From: Sinohyriopsis cumingii
Taxonomy: Eukaryota > Mollusca > Bivalvia > Unionida > Unionidae
Reading direction: 5' to 3'
DNA: 64,000 bases
NCBI GenBank assembly: GCA_028554795.2
Contig: CM068842.1
Location: 28,783,077 to 28,847,076 of the forward strand
Part shown: piece by piece, positions 1-7,559 of the stretch
Position numbering within the stretch: the stretch's first letter is position 1
Layout: each line of letters starts with the position of its first letter
Made by a program: the position numbers and the translations under genes
The notes under the pieces: model-generated
Database searches by the model: none
What the model saw: only the letters and a program-made list of their open reading frames with translations
Told to the model about the DNA's origin: nothing

Positions 1-307
1 GGTCAGACACAGTCTGATACCGAAGCCAGAAGAGACAGAGAATGTGAGAATGCTAAAAGTCACTGAAGACCTGATAGAAGAGCTCTTCAGAGAAGTGAAC
101 AGGGAGAAAGAAGAATGGACAGAGAAGTACAGACTTCAGAAACAGTAGAGAGAGCAGCAACAGCAGCAACAGCAGCAGCAACCTGAACCTGACAGAGGCT
201 TTGTCGATTGTCGTATCGACACCAAAGAGTTCTTCTTCTCTTTCCGAAGAAACAGACCTATTGTCAGAAACTCTATCGTCAGAGGACATCGCATTCTTAG
301 AAACTAA
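1..307 (+). pseudogene. Unit 1: partial Glu/Lys/Gln-rich gene with histone-type 3' end
   Basis: A reading frame enters from the left edge and runs to about 28 bases before the stem-loop at 336. The visible protein is charged (ELFREVNREKEEW), then has a glutamine run from CAG/CAA codons around 152-180 and a basic C-terminus (RGHRILRN). It appears broken, about once. The distance from its end to the stem-loop is nearly the same as in unit 2, which supports this as the true C-terminal frame. No family is recognised and no histone fold sequence is present. It is probably a member of the same element-borne gene set as units 2 and 3. Confidence 0.45.
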
Positions 308-335
308 AAGATTGCCATAGCAAACAAAAAAAAAC

Positions 336-351
336 AGCCCTTTTCAGGGCT
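336..351 (+). terminator. Histone-type mRNA 3' stem-loop, unit 1
   Basis: AGCCCT-TTTC-AGGGCT forms a perfect 6-bp stem with a 4-base UUUC loop, with an A-rich 5' flank (AAAAAAAAC) and ACCCC on the 3' side. This is the architecture of the metazoan replication-dependent histone stem-loop bound by SLBP. Twelve bases further on lies the purine element AGAAAAGAAAT (364-374), placed like the histone downstream element that pairs with U7 snRNA. No AATAAA is seen between the reading frame and the hairpin. Confidence 0.85.
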
Positions 352-363
352 ACCCCATACTCT

Positions 364-374
364 AGAAAAGAAAT
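364..374 (+). promoter_or_regulatory. Purine-rich histone downstream element-like site, unit 1
   Basis: AGAAAAGAAAT lies 12 bases after the stem-loop. The same element at the same distance follows the other two stem-loops (1207-1217 and 2287-2297). Inferred role: U7 snRNP recognition for endonucleolytic 3' end formation. Confidence 0.65.
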
Positions 375-376
375 AG

Positions 377-600
377 TAATCCATGTGCCAATGTGTGTAG
401 GTAGAGTAGTGTGAATATAAACACTGACTCTTTTGTGGTGTGAGTGTATGTGTTTGTGTATATGATTGTGTGTTTGTAAGTGCTCACGTACGTTTGTGTG
501 GATAGTAGATTATGATGATGTTTTTTTTGCTGTTTGACGTGTGGGGAGAGTAGATTTGGGGTTTGATTGGATTGCTTTGCGTATGTGGATAGTATATTAT
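377..600 (+). repeat. Spacer after unit 1 with ~43-bp-spaced TGTGGATAGTAGATT motifs
   Basis: This spacer is a paralogue of the spacer after unit 2: both share GTAGAGTAGTGTGAATATAA, ACACTGACTCTTTT, a GT-rich stretch and GCTCACGTACGTTTGTGTGG. The 15-base motif TGTGGATAGTAGATT (perfect at 497) recurs in weaker form at about 541 and 584, a spacing of 43-44 bases. The function is unknown; the position suggests upstream control of unit 2. Confidence 0.7.
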
Positions 601-636
601 TTGTTTAATAAAATTTTTTAGAATAGTGATGGGTAG

Positions 637-754
637 TATAAAAAGTGAGTGAGTGTTTCTTTTAGGTCCGCGCGTTTGTTTGGTTATGATCTAGGTAAGA
701 TCAATTTTGTTTTAGGGGGATGTTTTTCATCACGTCCGCGCTTTCAGTATAAAT
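637..754 (+). promoter_or_regulatory. Promoter block of unit 2
   Basis: It contains GTCCGCGCGTTT (666), ATGATCTAGGTAA (686-698), a GGGGGATGTTTTTC stretch (716), a second CACGTCCGCGC and a TATA box, TATAAAT (748-754). A further TATAAAA lies at 637. The same parts in the same order precede unit 3, so the block was duplicated with the gene. A start site near 770-780 would give a leader of only about 30 bases, as in histone genes. The start site itself is inferred. Confidence 0.65.
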
Positions 755-807
755 TAAAAATCGTCAGGCAGTCTAGCTACCCTTGTTGATTGATCAACAC
801 CACCAGA

Positions 808-1149
808 ATGAACACCAGACTAGCTAAACTGCTTGAACTTCATGTACACCTGGAATATGCCAGGCGTATAGTGAATGAGCTGGCTGCAGAGGCCATCGTA
901 GAAGAGGGAAGGGTGAAAGAGGAGGAGAGAAGAAACAAAGAAGAGGAGGAGAGAAGAAACAAAGAAGAGGAGGAGAGAAGAAACAAAGAAGTGGAAGAAA
1001 AGGAGAGAGGAAATTTCAGAATCCCAGAGACAGAAGATTGGGGTTTTGAAGCCACTTATCCCGCCTCTGCTCTCCCCCAAAAAAGAGTGAAAAGAGACTG
1101 GGGAAGAAGATGTGTGTGTGGTGCCAGGCCTGGAAGGTGCCATCATTAA
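808..1149 (+). CDS. Unit 2: small Glu/Arg/Lys-rich coiled-coil protein with histone-type 3' end
   Basis: 113 aa from the first ATG after the TATA box. Residues 1-35 are helical and amphipathic (RLAKLLELHVHLEYARRI). Residues about 36-65 are an octapeptide repeat, EEERRNKE, in three near-identical 24-base units, followed by a less charged segment with EDWGFEATYP and a basic Cys/Arg tail (KRVKRDWGRRCVCGARPGRC). No signal peptide or membrane segment is seen. The stop lies 29 bases before the stem-loop at 1179. I recognise no family. The acidic/basic coil suggests a structural or nucleic-acid-associated role, but that is a guess. It sits between two similar units, which suggests a tandemly amplified gene set carried by the virus-like element. 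Confidence 0.6.
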   Translation: MNTRLAKLLELHVHLEYARRIVNELAAEAIVEEGRVKEEERRNKEEEERRNKEEEERRNKEVEEKERGNFRIPETEDWGFEATYPASALPQKRVKRDWGRRCVCGARPGRCHH

Positions 1150-1178
1150 CCAGGTGTCACTGGAGTTCAAAAACAAAC

Positions 1179-1194
1179 AGCCCTTTTCAGGGCT
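1179..1194 (+). terminator. Histone-type mRNA 3' stem-loop, unit 2
   Basis: AGCCCT-TTTC-AGGGCT with 5' flank AAAACAAAC and 3' flank ACCCAA, the closest of the first two to the canonical ACCCA tail. It lies 29 bases after the unit 2 stop codon. Confidence 0.88.
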
Positions 1195-1206
1195 ACCCAA
1201 ACCTTT

Positions 1207-1217
1207 AGAAAAGAAAT
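1207..1217 (+). promoter_or_regulatory. Purine-rich histone downstream element-like site, unit 2
   Basis: AGAAAAGAAAT lies 12 bases after the stem-loop, identical to the unit 1 element. Confidence 0.65.
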
Positions 1218-1475
1218 AGTAATCGATTTGCCAATGTGCGCATGTAGAGTAGTGTGAATATAAACACTGACTCTTTTTTTTAAATTGTGTGTGTGTGTGT
1301 GTGTTTGTAAGCGCTCACGTACGTTTGTGTGGATAGTAGATTATTGGGTTATGTAAGAGCTAAAGTTGGTTTGTGTGGATAGTAGATTAGGGTTTCATTT
1401 TAATGCTTTGCGTGTGTGGATAGTAGATTTGGGGTTTGTTTATTGCTGCTTCACGTATGTGGATAGTAGATCATA
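1218..1475 (+). repeat. Spacer after unit 2 with four ~43-bp-spaced TGTGGATAGTAGATT motifs
   Basis: Paralogue of the 377-600 spacer. TGTGGATAGTAGATT starts at 1328, 1374 and 1415, with a near copy ending in ATC at 1458; spacings are 46, 41 and 43 bases. The motifs are linked by GCTTTGCGT/GCTTCACGT-like segments, so the array itself has a period of about 43 bp. Confidence 0.75.
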
Positions 1476-1507
1476 TGAAATGAGAAAAGTAGGGAATGTT
1501 TTCCTTC

Positions 1508-1600
1508 ACGTCCGCGCGTTTTAAGTAATGATCTAGGTAATATAAATTTTTGTGTCTTTGGGGGAATGTTTTCCTTCACGTCCGTACTTTAACTATAAGA
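1508..1600 (+). promoter_or_regulatory. Promoter block of unit 3
   Basis: It repeats the unit 2 block in order: CGTCCGCGCGTTTT, ATGATCTAGGTAA (1528-1540), a TATAAAT-like stretch, GGGGGAATGTTTTCC, CACGTCCG, and TATAAGA at 1594-1600. A start near 1622 would leave a leader of about 25 bases to the ATG at 1649. Confidence 0.65.
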
Positions 1601-1648
1601 ACCCACAAGGTTCGTCGTTCGCACCATTCTACGGAAGAACCCAAGAAA

Positions 1649-2098
1649 ATGAGTATTGAACTATTTAATGAGCTAAAGGATAGTTGGTACTGGATGACAG
1701 ATGCAGCCTATGTGGTGGAAAGGCTAAAGAAGGAGTGGATGCATGAAGTTACTAAGGACTTTGTCAAAAGTCAAGTGACGAGTCTAAAACTTGCCAGGGA
1801 TCTGATTGGGGACATGATTGAAGAGGAGGTTAAAAAGTTAAGAGGCTTCATACAACTTGACTATGTGAAAGTAGGTAAACTGAAAGAGGCCCTTGATTAT
1901 GCTATTGAAGTGAGGTGTTTTTTAACAGATATTTTGGAGTGGACTGAGTGGTCCTATGTGAAATGGGGTTTAAACCAAATGATGAAAGCAGAGGAGATGA
2001 TGAGGAAAGTGATGAGAGAACAAGTCAAGATAATAAAAGATATTTGGACTGTAGAAAGAAAAGAAAAAGAAAAGAAAAAGAAAAAAGGAAGAGTTTGA
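1649..2098 (+). CDS. Unit 3: Lys/Glu-rich helical protein with histone-type 3' end
   Basis: 149 aa from the ATG just downstream of the TATA box; an in-frame ATG at 1550 lies upstream of the TATA box and is not used here. The protein is strongly helical, with Trp/Tyr-containing repeats (DSWYWMTDAAYVVERLKKEW, then LEWTEWSYVKWGLNQMM) and a lysine-rich tail (KEKEKKKKKGRV). There is no signal peptide, membrane segment or known motif. The gene shares promoter and 3' end layout with unit 2 but has little visible protein similarity beyond charge. The unit may carry about one break near its 3' part. Function is unknown; a basic-tailed helical protein with S-phase-style mRNA processing would fit DNA or chromatin binding, but this is inference only. 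Confidence 0.6.
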   Translation: MSIELFNELKDSWYWMTDAAYVVERLKKEWMHEVTKDFVKSQVTSLKLARDLIGDMIEEEVKKLRGFIQLDYVKVGKLKEALDYAIEVRCFLTDILEWTEWSYVKWGLNQMMKAEEMMRKVMREQVKIIKDIWTVERKEKEKKKKKGRV

Positions 2099-2258
2099 GC
2101 GGGTTAACAACAATTGGATGAAAATCCAAAACAAGTTCCGAGCCATGGGTCACCCGGACTGGATACCGAAAAATGAAAAGAGAAAGAAGAAGGGAATTTT
2201 GGCAAAGATAAGGGGATGGATAAAGAAGTTAAGGAGTTAGAAGAAGAAGAAAACCAAA

Positions 2259-2274
2259 GGCCCTTTTCAGGGCC
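2259..2274 (+). terminator. Histone-type mRNA 3' stem-loop, unit 3
   Basis: GGCCCT-TTTC-AGGGCC, flanked by AAACCAAA and ACCCAC. This copy starts with GG and ends with CC, as in the canonical histone consensus. The first two copies have A/U at the stem base instead, so base pairing is kept through a compensatory change. Confidence 0.92.
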
Positions 2275-2286
2275 ACCCACATTTCT

Positions 2287-2297
2287 CGAAAAGAGAT
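2287..2297 (+). promoter_or_regulatory. Purine-rich histone downstream element-like site, unit 3
   Basis: CGAAAAGAGAT begins 12 bases after the stem-loop, the same spacing as in units 1 and 2 although the surrounding sequence has diverged. Confidence 0.6.
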
Positions 2298-2369
2298 CTA
2301 CTTTCAATTGCCTACCCCATTTTTTTATTTTTTTATTTTAAAAAAAAAAAAAAATATAGAGACCCATCA

Positions 2370-2401
2370 GGTCGGGACCGTATTAAAATAGGGTCCCGAC
2401 C
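2370..2401. repeat. Perfect 10-bp hairpin between unit 3 and the element end
   Basis: GGTCGGGACC and its perfect inverted copy GGTCCCGACC are separated by 12 AT-rich bases. The GC-rich stem follows a 30-base A/T tract. It could be a secondary transcript terminator or part of the subterminal repeat; nothing decides between these. Confidence 0.6.
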
Positions 2402-2404
2402 CTG

Positions 2405-2716
2405 TTCCATTTTCCCTAGTCCCTAGACAGGCCCAAACTCTATTCCCATGTTAAATTCCCATTGTCCCTAGAATTGCTTTTTTTCTCCCATGTTAAATTT
2501 CCCTTGTCGCTCAACAGGCCCACAATCTATTCCTCCCATGTTTATTTCCCATTGTCGCTCAACAGGCCCAAACTCTATTCCCCATGTTAATTTCCCATTG
2601 TCGCCAGAGTGACCCAGGGGTTTTCGTAATGTTAAATTTGCCATTGTCGCCAAAGTGGCCCAGAGGTGTTTTTAATGCTAATTCCCATTGTCGCTAAAGT
2701 GGCCCCATTCACTACT
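2405..2716 (+). repeat. Subterminal repeat / terminal repeat of the left element
   Basis: About five to six degenerate copies of a ~60-bp unit built around CCCATGTTAAATTTCCCATT, GTCGCTCAACAGGCCCAAAC and, near the end, GTCGCTAAAGTGGCCC. The last copy matches the terminal repeat of the Polinton fossil ending at 20733. GTCGC recurs in front of ACAGGCCC or AAGTGGCC in each unit. Confidence 0.7.
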
Positions 2717-3675
2717 GCTGATCCACGTCAGAGAAATTAGTGGACGAACATATGGAGTGAAGCCTTCAGCTAATCGCCACATATTTCAGTTTTTCTAACC
2801 CACGTTTGTTTCTATTAAAAACGTATTCAGTGATATAATTTAGATATTACTAAAATAAAAGGCAAAGATTAAATTCCACTGAAAATAATGGGGTTAATTT
2901 AAAATAAATTGTTGTATAAACAGTTACAATGAAGGGCCTGTTTTTGATGGACGGAGAAAAAATTATGAGGGAAATTATGAAATTTAAAATAATCTGATAT
3001 ATGATGTTATAAATGGGGTTGCGCTGAATTTCGTATCTGCTTGGACATCATGCAGATGATTATAATATCATCAAGTTTTAGGTAACTTTCAGACAAACAA
3101 GTCTCATATAACGCCTCACAATGGTGACAATACTAAACAGCATCAACAACAGCAAACATTTGTTTCAGAATTAAATGAAACCAGCTTAAGACTTCTGGAT
3201 ATTATATTAATACATGCATATGTACCAAAACTAAAGAATTGTTAAGAAACAGTGGTCATCAAAAGGGATTCAAAATTGTATTAAAAAAAAGAAATGTCAC
3301 TTACAAATAATTAAAGCAATATTGTTCGAGGACAACTATTAGATAAATCCAGGGACATTTTCTTCAAACATTTTTGTCATGTATTGAATAATAATAGAAT
3401 CCAAGAAGAGATTATTGAATGTCGTTCAGAGACGTTAGTGTGTATTTCTAAGTATTTATAATTTTCCTTTTTTTAACATTTGATCCAAAAGGCATTATTT
3501 TTTCCATTTTGCTGAAAATAGATGAAACGATTAAAAAGAAGCATAGGCAAATATAAGGACAAAAACATGGCAGTTAAAAGAGAACCTACGACAACAGAAT
3601 TTAACTTTTACTTTTCGAAGATTTTTCTAAGAAAATGTAAATAAAGGCTTTAAGATAAAGATCCAAAATCGGACA
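2717..3675. other. AT-rich intergenic DNA, nothing recognised
   Basis: No coding-like frame, hairpin or repeat family recognised. Confidence 0.5.
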
Positions 3676-4160
3676 GATGGACGTTATCGTTGGCGCCATG
3701 ACCAACTTCTTGCTGAGATTACTGCCAGTAAAAGGGGGGGGGGGCTATGTTTAGAGCCAGGAGAAATAAACAACAGGTAAATAGTGGTCCTAACTTCATT
3801 AGCTTTGTAAGAAGCGGAGAGACACAAAGGCCAAAGACTTAAACAGGAGGCACCTTGACAACAGCGTAGGACTGGGAAATGCAAGCAGACCTAAAAGGCC
3901 CTGAACATCATAGAGACGTCTGTAACACCAACTTGATAACTGATATTGTATTGTGCTCAGTAGGTACCAAACAGATGATTTTCTTGATACTGACAGTGCC
4001 GTAGGAAGCTAGAATGGAGGAGGCCCATGGCAGGTACTTAGTCAAGTATCAGCAGCTCATCCATGAGTGCCAGCGCAACGGATGGACAGCCTGGAATCTA
4101 ACGGTGGAAATAGGATGCCCTGCCTTTGCAGCACAGACCTTACGTCGTGCCTCGTGAGTC
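3676..4160 (+). mobile_element. Retroelement C-terminal fragment (fossil)
   Basis: Two short + strand stretches read GRYRWRHDQLLAEI and, from 4014, MEEAHGRYLVKYQQLIHECQ followed by NGWTAWNLTVEIGCPAF. These resemble the C-terminal region of reverse-transcriptase-bearing elements that are common in aquatic invertebrate genomes (RY.WRHD..L ... MEEAH..K..KY..L..EC...GW ... EVGC.GF). The two stretches lie in the order expected for that region. The remnant is short and broken in several places; I cannot assign the family with confidence. Confidence 0.5.
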
Positions 4161-4393
4161 ATGTGGATTACAGGACCTAACCGCATTAAGTTAGTCACCA
4201 ATGTTGGTAAATAGGCCAAGGAAGCCTCACATGGGATTCGGAGAAAGAGAGAAAAGCAATAAAAAAGCTAATCGGTTCAGCGCTGAGTCTTGTCAACTCA
4301 GTGCACCCTTGTCGAGCGTTATTGGTCGGCCATGAATCGCTCTAAGAAAAGGGTTCTCCGCCAGATGACAAAAACGGTTGCAATGCATAGCTG

Positions 4394-4394
<1 letters not shown>

Positions 4395-4464
<70 letters not shown>
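4395..4464. repeat. (TA)n microsatellite
   Basis: About 34 TA units. Confidence 0.95.
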
Positions 4465-4468
<4 letters not shown>

Positions 4469-5025
4469 AAGGTATTTACTTAAGTGGCAGTTAATTTGTT
4501 TTAAAAGTTCCTATTAAAAACACCATCTTCGTGTGCGTGGACTATTGTACACTTTATACTGCATGTAATCTACATTTAGAATGTTAGGCAATTTACTCAG
4601 GCTTCCATAGGTTTGAATGCTAAAACGTATTCTGAGAAAAACCAAGTTAAGTAAATAAATTTAAAGACGTGTGTTACACGATATCGAAATAGCATCTGTT
4701 TATCTGTTTCTGATAGCAAAGATTTATAATCCTTTCAACGAATCTCTACTGAAACATATTATAATGTATCTTAATTTTAGAAACTAGTCACAGCGGAATT
4801 TCTGAATTTAAAAAAAAGTTGATTTCTGCAAACAGCGTTCATGAAACATGAAAATGCACTGAGGTAACACTCATATTCACTAAAGTATCATTTTCTTACT
4901 CATTTATGTGCATCTGTGCATGTGGGCGGGTTTGTTTTGTTTTCCTTTGCTTTCTTTTTAATCTTTTCGTGATTTAACTTCGATTTAATATATAAACGAG
5001 TGACGTGATTGTCATGTTGATTGTA

Positions 5026-5059
<34 letters not shown>

Positions 5060-5880
5060 TTAGATACTGAAATTTAAAATCTAAGGGTTTGATGGCGCAA
5101 ATTTTTCTTCGTCTTAATTTTGAGGACCATGGGGTTGCTGCGTGGCGTATTTCACTTGAAATTATGTACGATACCGTATATATTTCGACGTTATTTTTCT
5201 TCCACTTTTACACTGTGATAAATTTGTACAGCTAAATTGGCATATAATTAAATGTGTCAGATCAAATTCTCTGAGAGTATGGATCTGCCCAGAATATTTT
5301 TTGAAATATAAATTTAGAAGGCTTGACTTTAACATGATAACACAATCTGCTTTCGAGCAAACGCTTTATCTTTGGTCATTATATCTATATCTATCATAAA
5401 ATAAATGTTTATGTAGCCATTTAGTTTCAGTTGAAATGAGATTACTGCAGCAGGGGACAATTACTTATCAAATAATGTTTAAAAACAAACATATATGGGT
5501 GAATCTCGAGGTGTACCGAATAGTAGGCTGCTTAGACTTCCCCTGTAGCCAGTAGCTTGTAAGTCACGTGTTATAAACTTCACATGAGGCATTACTATTA
5601 CAGTTTCAATGCCTAACAACCAATTATATCACTACAGGGAGGTGGGTTTTTTTTTATCAGATCTAACTTCAAGCTGAAGAAAAGGTACAATGTAGTTCCT
5701 TTTATATATGGATATGTACCTTTAAAGTAGATACAATTATGGAGTATATATGGAGATGCAACATCTGAGTTAGGGGTTCTCAATTAATCCTGAGACCAAC
5801 GTTCTGAGTTTTCCGGTCATAACTCTGATCCTTGGTAGCAAGCAGTACCAGAGTCAACTGGTTTGGCTTATACTTTGGTG
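4465..5880. other. Intergenic DNA with a (TTA)n tract
   Basis: Only a trinucleotide (TTA)n tract around 5028-5060 stands out; no gene recognised. Confidence 0.5.
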
Positions 5881-5889
5881 AAAGCTTAA

Positions 5890-6200
5890 CTGTTCAGTAA
5901 TATTCATATTTAAAAATGTTTTTAACTTTTCAACTACATACACAAACAACAAGTGTAGATCGATTCCTTAAACCCTCGCTTGAACCAGGATCGTTCCCGA
6001 TCTATGATTTTTACTGAGTTCGACGTTATAGTATAGCCAGGGCAAACAATGTTGATGTGCCGTGATACTTCAAATGAACTGAGCTTTGTCCCCTATGTTC
6101 ATTAAATCCGTTTCCCCAATATAGTCATGATGGCATTGGCTTTCACCCTGTCCTTCACAAGGGAGTTAAGGAAACGATCTATATCCGTGCGCACAAAACG
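5890..6200 (-). mobile_element. Penelope-like element remnant (GIY-YIG region)
   Basis: On the - strand a short stretch reads CHHDYIGETD, matching the CHHNYIGETE of the better preserved copy at 45402-45590. Flanking DNA (GTCCTTCACA, CCCCAATATAGTCATGATGG, ATGTTCATTAAATC) also matches that copy. Penelope-like elements carry a reverse transcriptase followed by a GIY-YIG endonuclease with this Y-I-G motif. The copy is strongly decayed; no reverse transcriptase portion is visible. Confidence 0.55.
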
Positions 6201-7120
6201 ACGCTGAACAGGGACGGGGGCCGTTACAACCTGCCACATATCTAGGACAATCTGTTAACATGGTTCACCATTCCATCGAACGATGTTGACAGTCAGTAGA
6301 GATTAAATCAGGCTCCTTATGAAGTCCTTCTCTTGAGGATGAAAGCATGAGGTTGGCTTACTCTATTGTTAGTGCATGTAGTTGAAAGGTTAAAAACATT
6401 GTCAAATAAGGGTTCTGCTTAAGTTATGTTATAGACCACGTTTCCAGTAACATGCCTCACGCTGACTGGTCGATGACCTTGTCAATCATAGCTTGCCGAA
6501 GGGTCAAATGTACAATTAGCAGACACGACGTCGAAGTGATGAATAAGGTTTCAACAGTTATGTACACTGTAGATTATTTCAAGAGAACTTCCTCTTTCAT
6601 TTAGCACCACAGGATAGGTGTACGATGCAATATTGTGATAAGGGTAAATAAATAAAACTAGTTCTAAGAACCACAAGACAAAACGAAGGCGAAAGGGGTT
6701 ATTTTTCCCAAATCCATAAAAGTATCTACAGTTCAGGAACAAAATCTGCAATTAAAGGAAACCACCTAGAAATTCCGAAGAAACAGGATAAGAAACCCAG
6801 GTATGTAAATTTTATATGGTATTACCCTATAGTTCAAATACCCTCCATGCATGTTTTCAAATACGAGAGGTATTTTGTAAAGAAAATAAAACAGTCGGTA
6901 CACGACTTCGAAAATAAAATGATAAAGTTGTTTGTACAAGTTTGAAAATTGGAAAAATCATCACATTAGCAAATTCCGACAGCAGATCTGTATCAATGAC
7001 GACAAATCCGTATAAAGGGGGATAAATCATGCATGTGGTCAGCCTGTAAATCCCTTCGTCGACTACATCACTAGTATTTTCCATTTAAAAAAAAAAAAAC
7101 AACGAAAGTTTTATTTTCAA

Positions 7121-7272
7121 ACTGGGTATGTGAGAAAGCTTACCAGTAGCGTCTAGTGGGTAGGCGGTTCTTTCTGGGGTTTTCCCGGGTTCTTCCTCCA
7201 CCATTTATTCTGGCCACCATGTATAACCTATCTTGTGCTGAAAAATGCCGTTAAACCCTACAACAACAAAGT
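7121..7272 (+). mobile_element. SINE family B, 3' part
   Basis: It matches the body and tail of the complete copy at 43156-43392: TGTGAGAAAGCTTACCAGTA, GGGTTCTTCCTCCACCAT, TCTTGTGCTGAAAAATGCCG and TTAAACCCTACAACAACAA. The tRNA-derived head is missing, as expected for 5' truncation. Confidence 0.75.
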
Positions 7273-7471
7273 TTTATTTTAAACATTCATTAAGATATTT
7301 GTACAATTTTACACATGGCTCTAGAGACTCCAAAATTATTGTGTTACATCCATTTTTCCTTATGTCAATATTAGTGTGTGAGAAATGCAATTCGACTGAG
7401 TATGAACGTTACCCCAAACACTAATTTACACTAATTTTTTGGCATCTGTCTGAATTCTAACTGTCGTAACG

Positions 7472-7474
<3 letters not shown>

Positions 7475-7532
<58 letters not shown>
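7475..7532. repeat. (TA)n microsatellite with short (GA)n
   Basis: About 29 TA units, then a short GA tract at 7543-7555. Confidence 0.93.
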
Positions 7533-7536
<4 letters not shown>

Positions 7537-7559
7537 GAGTAAGAGAGAGAGAGAGATTT

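Larger units (their letters stand above)
1..2716 (+). mobile_element. Right end of a Polinton-type virus-like element (fossil, left part outside window)
   Basis: Seen: the block ends at 2716 in CGCTAAAGTGGCCCCATTCA followed by CTACT, closely matching the right terminus of the Polinton fossil at 20733 (CGCTAAAGTAGCCCCATATA then CTACT). Both share subterminal CCCATGTTAAATT elements. Between the window edge and this terminus lie three short + strand genes with histone-type 3' ends. Known: Polintons have long terminal inverted repeats, ends of the AG...CT type and 6-bp target duplications; here the six bases after the end are GCTGAT, and the partner end is not in view. Inference: 1-2716 is the terminal part of a larger related element. 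It does not look whole: two of the three genes seem interrupted about once each. No polymerase, integrase, ATPase or capsid gene is visible, so the family call rests on the terminus alone. Confidence 0.5.

Noticed and set aside
820-1200. Serine/leucine-rich frames antisense to unit 2
   Set aside because: Mirror of the Glu/Arg repeat; the promoter and stem-loop are oriented for the + strand.
1-2300. A histone gene cluster
   Set aside because: The 3' ends are histone-like, but none of the frames contains H1, H2A, H2B, H3 or H4 sequence on either strand.
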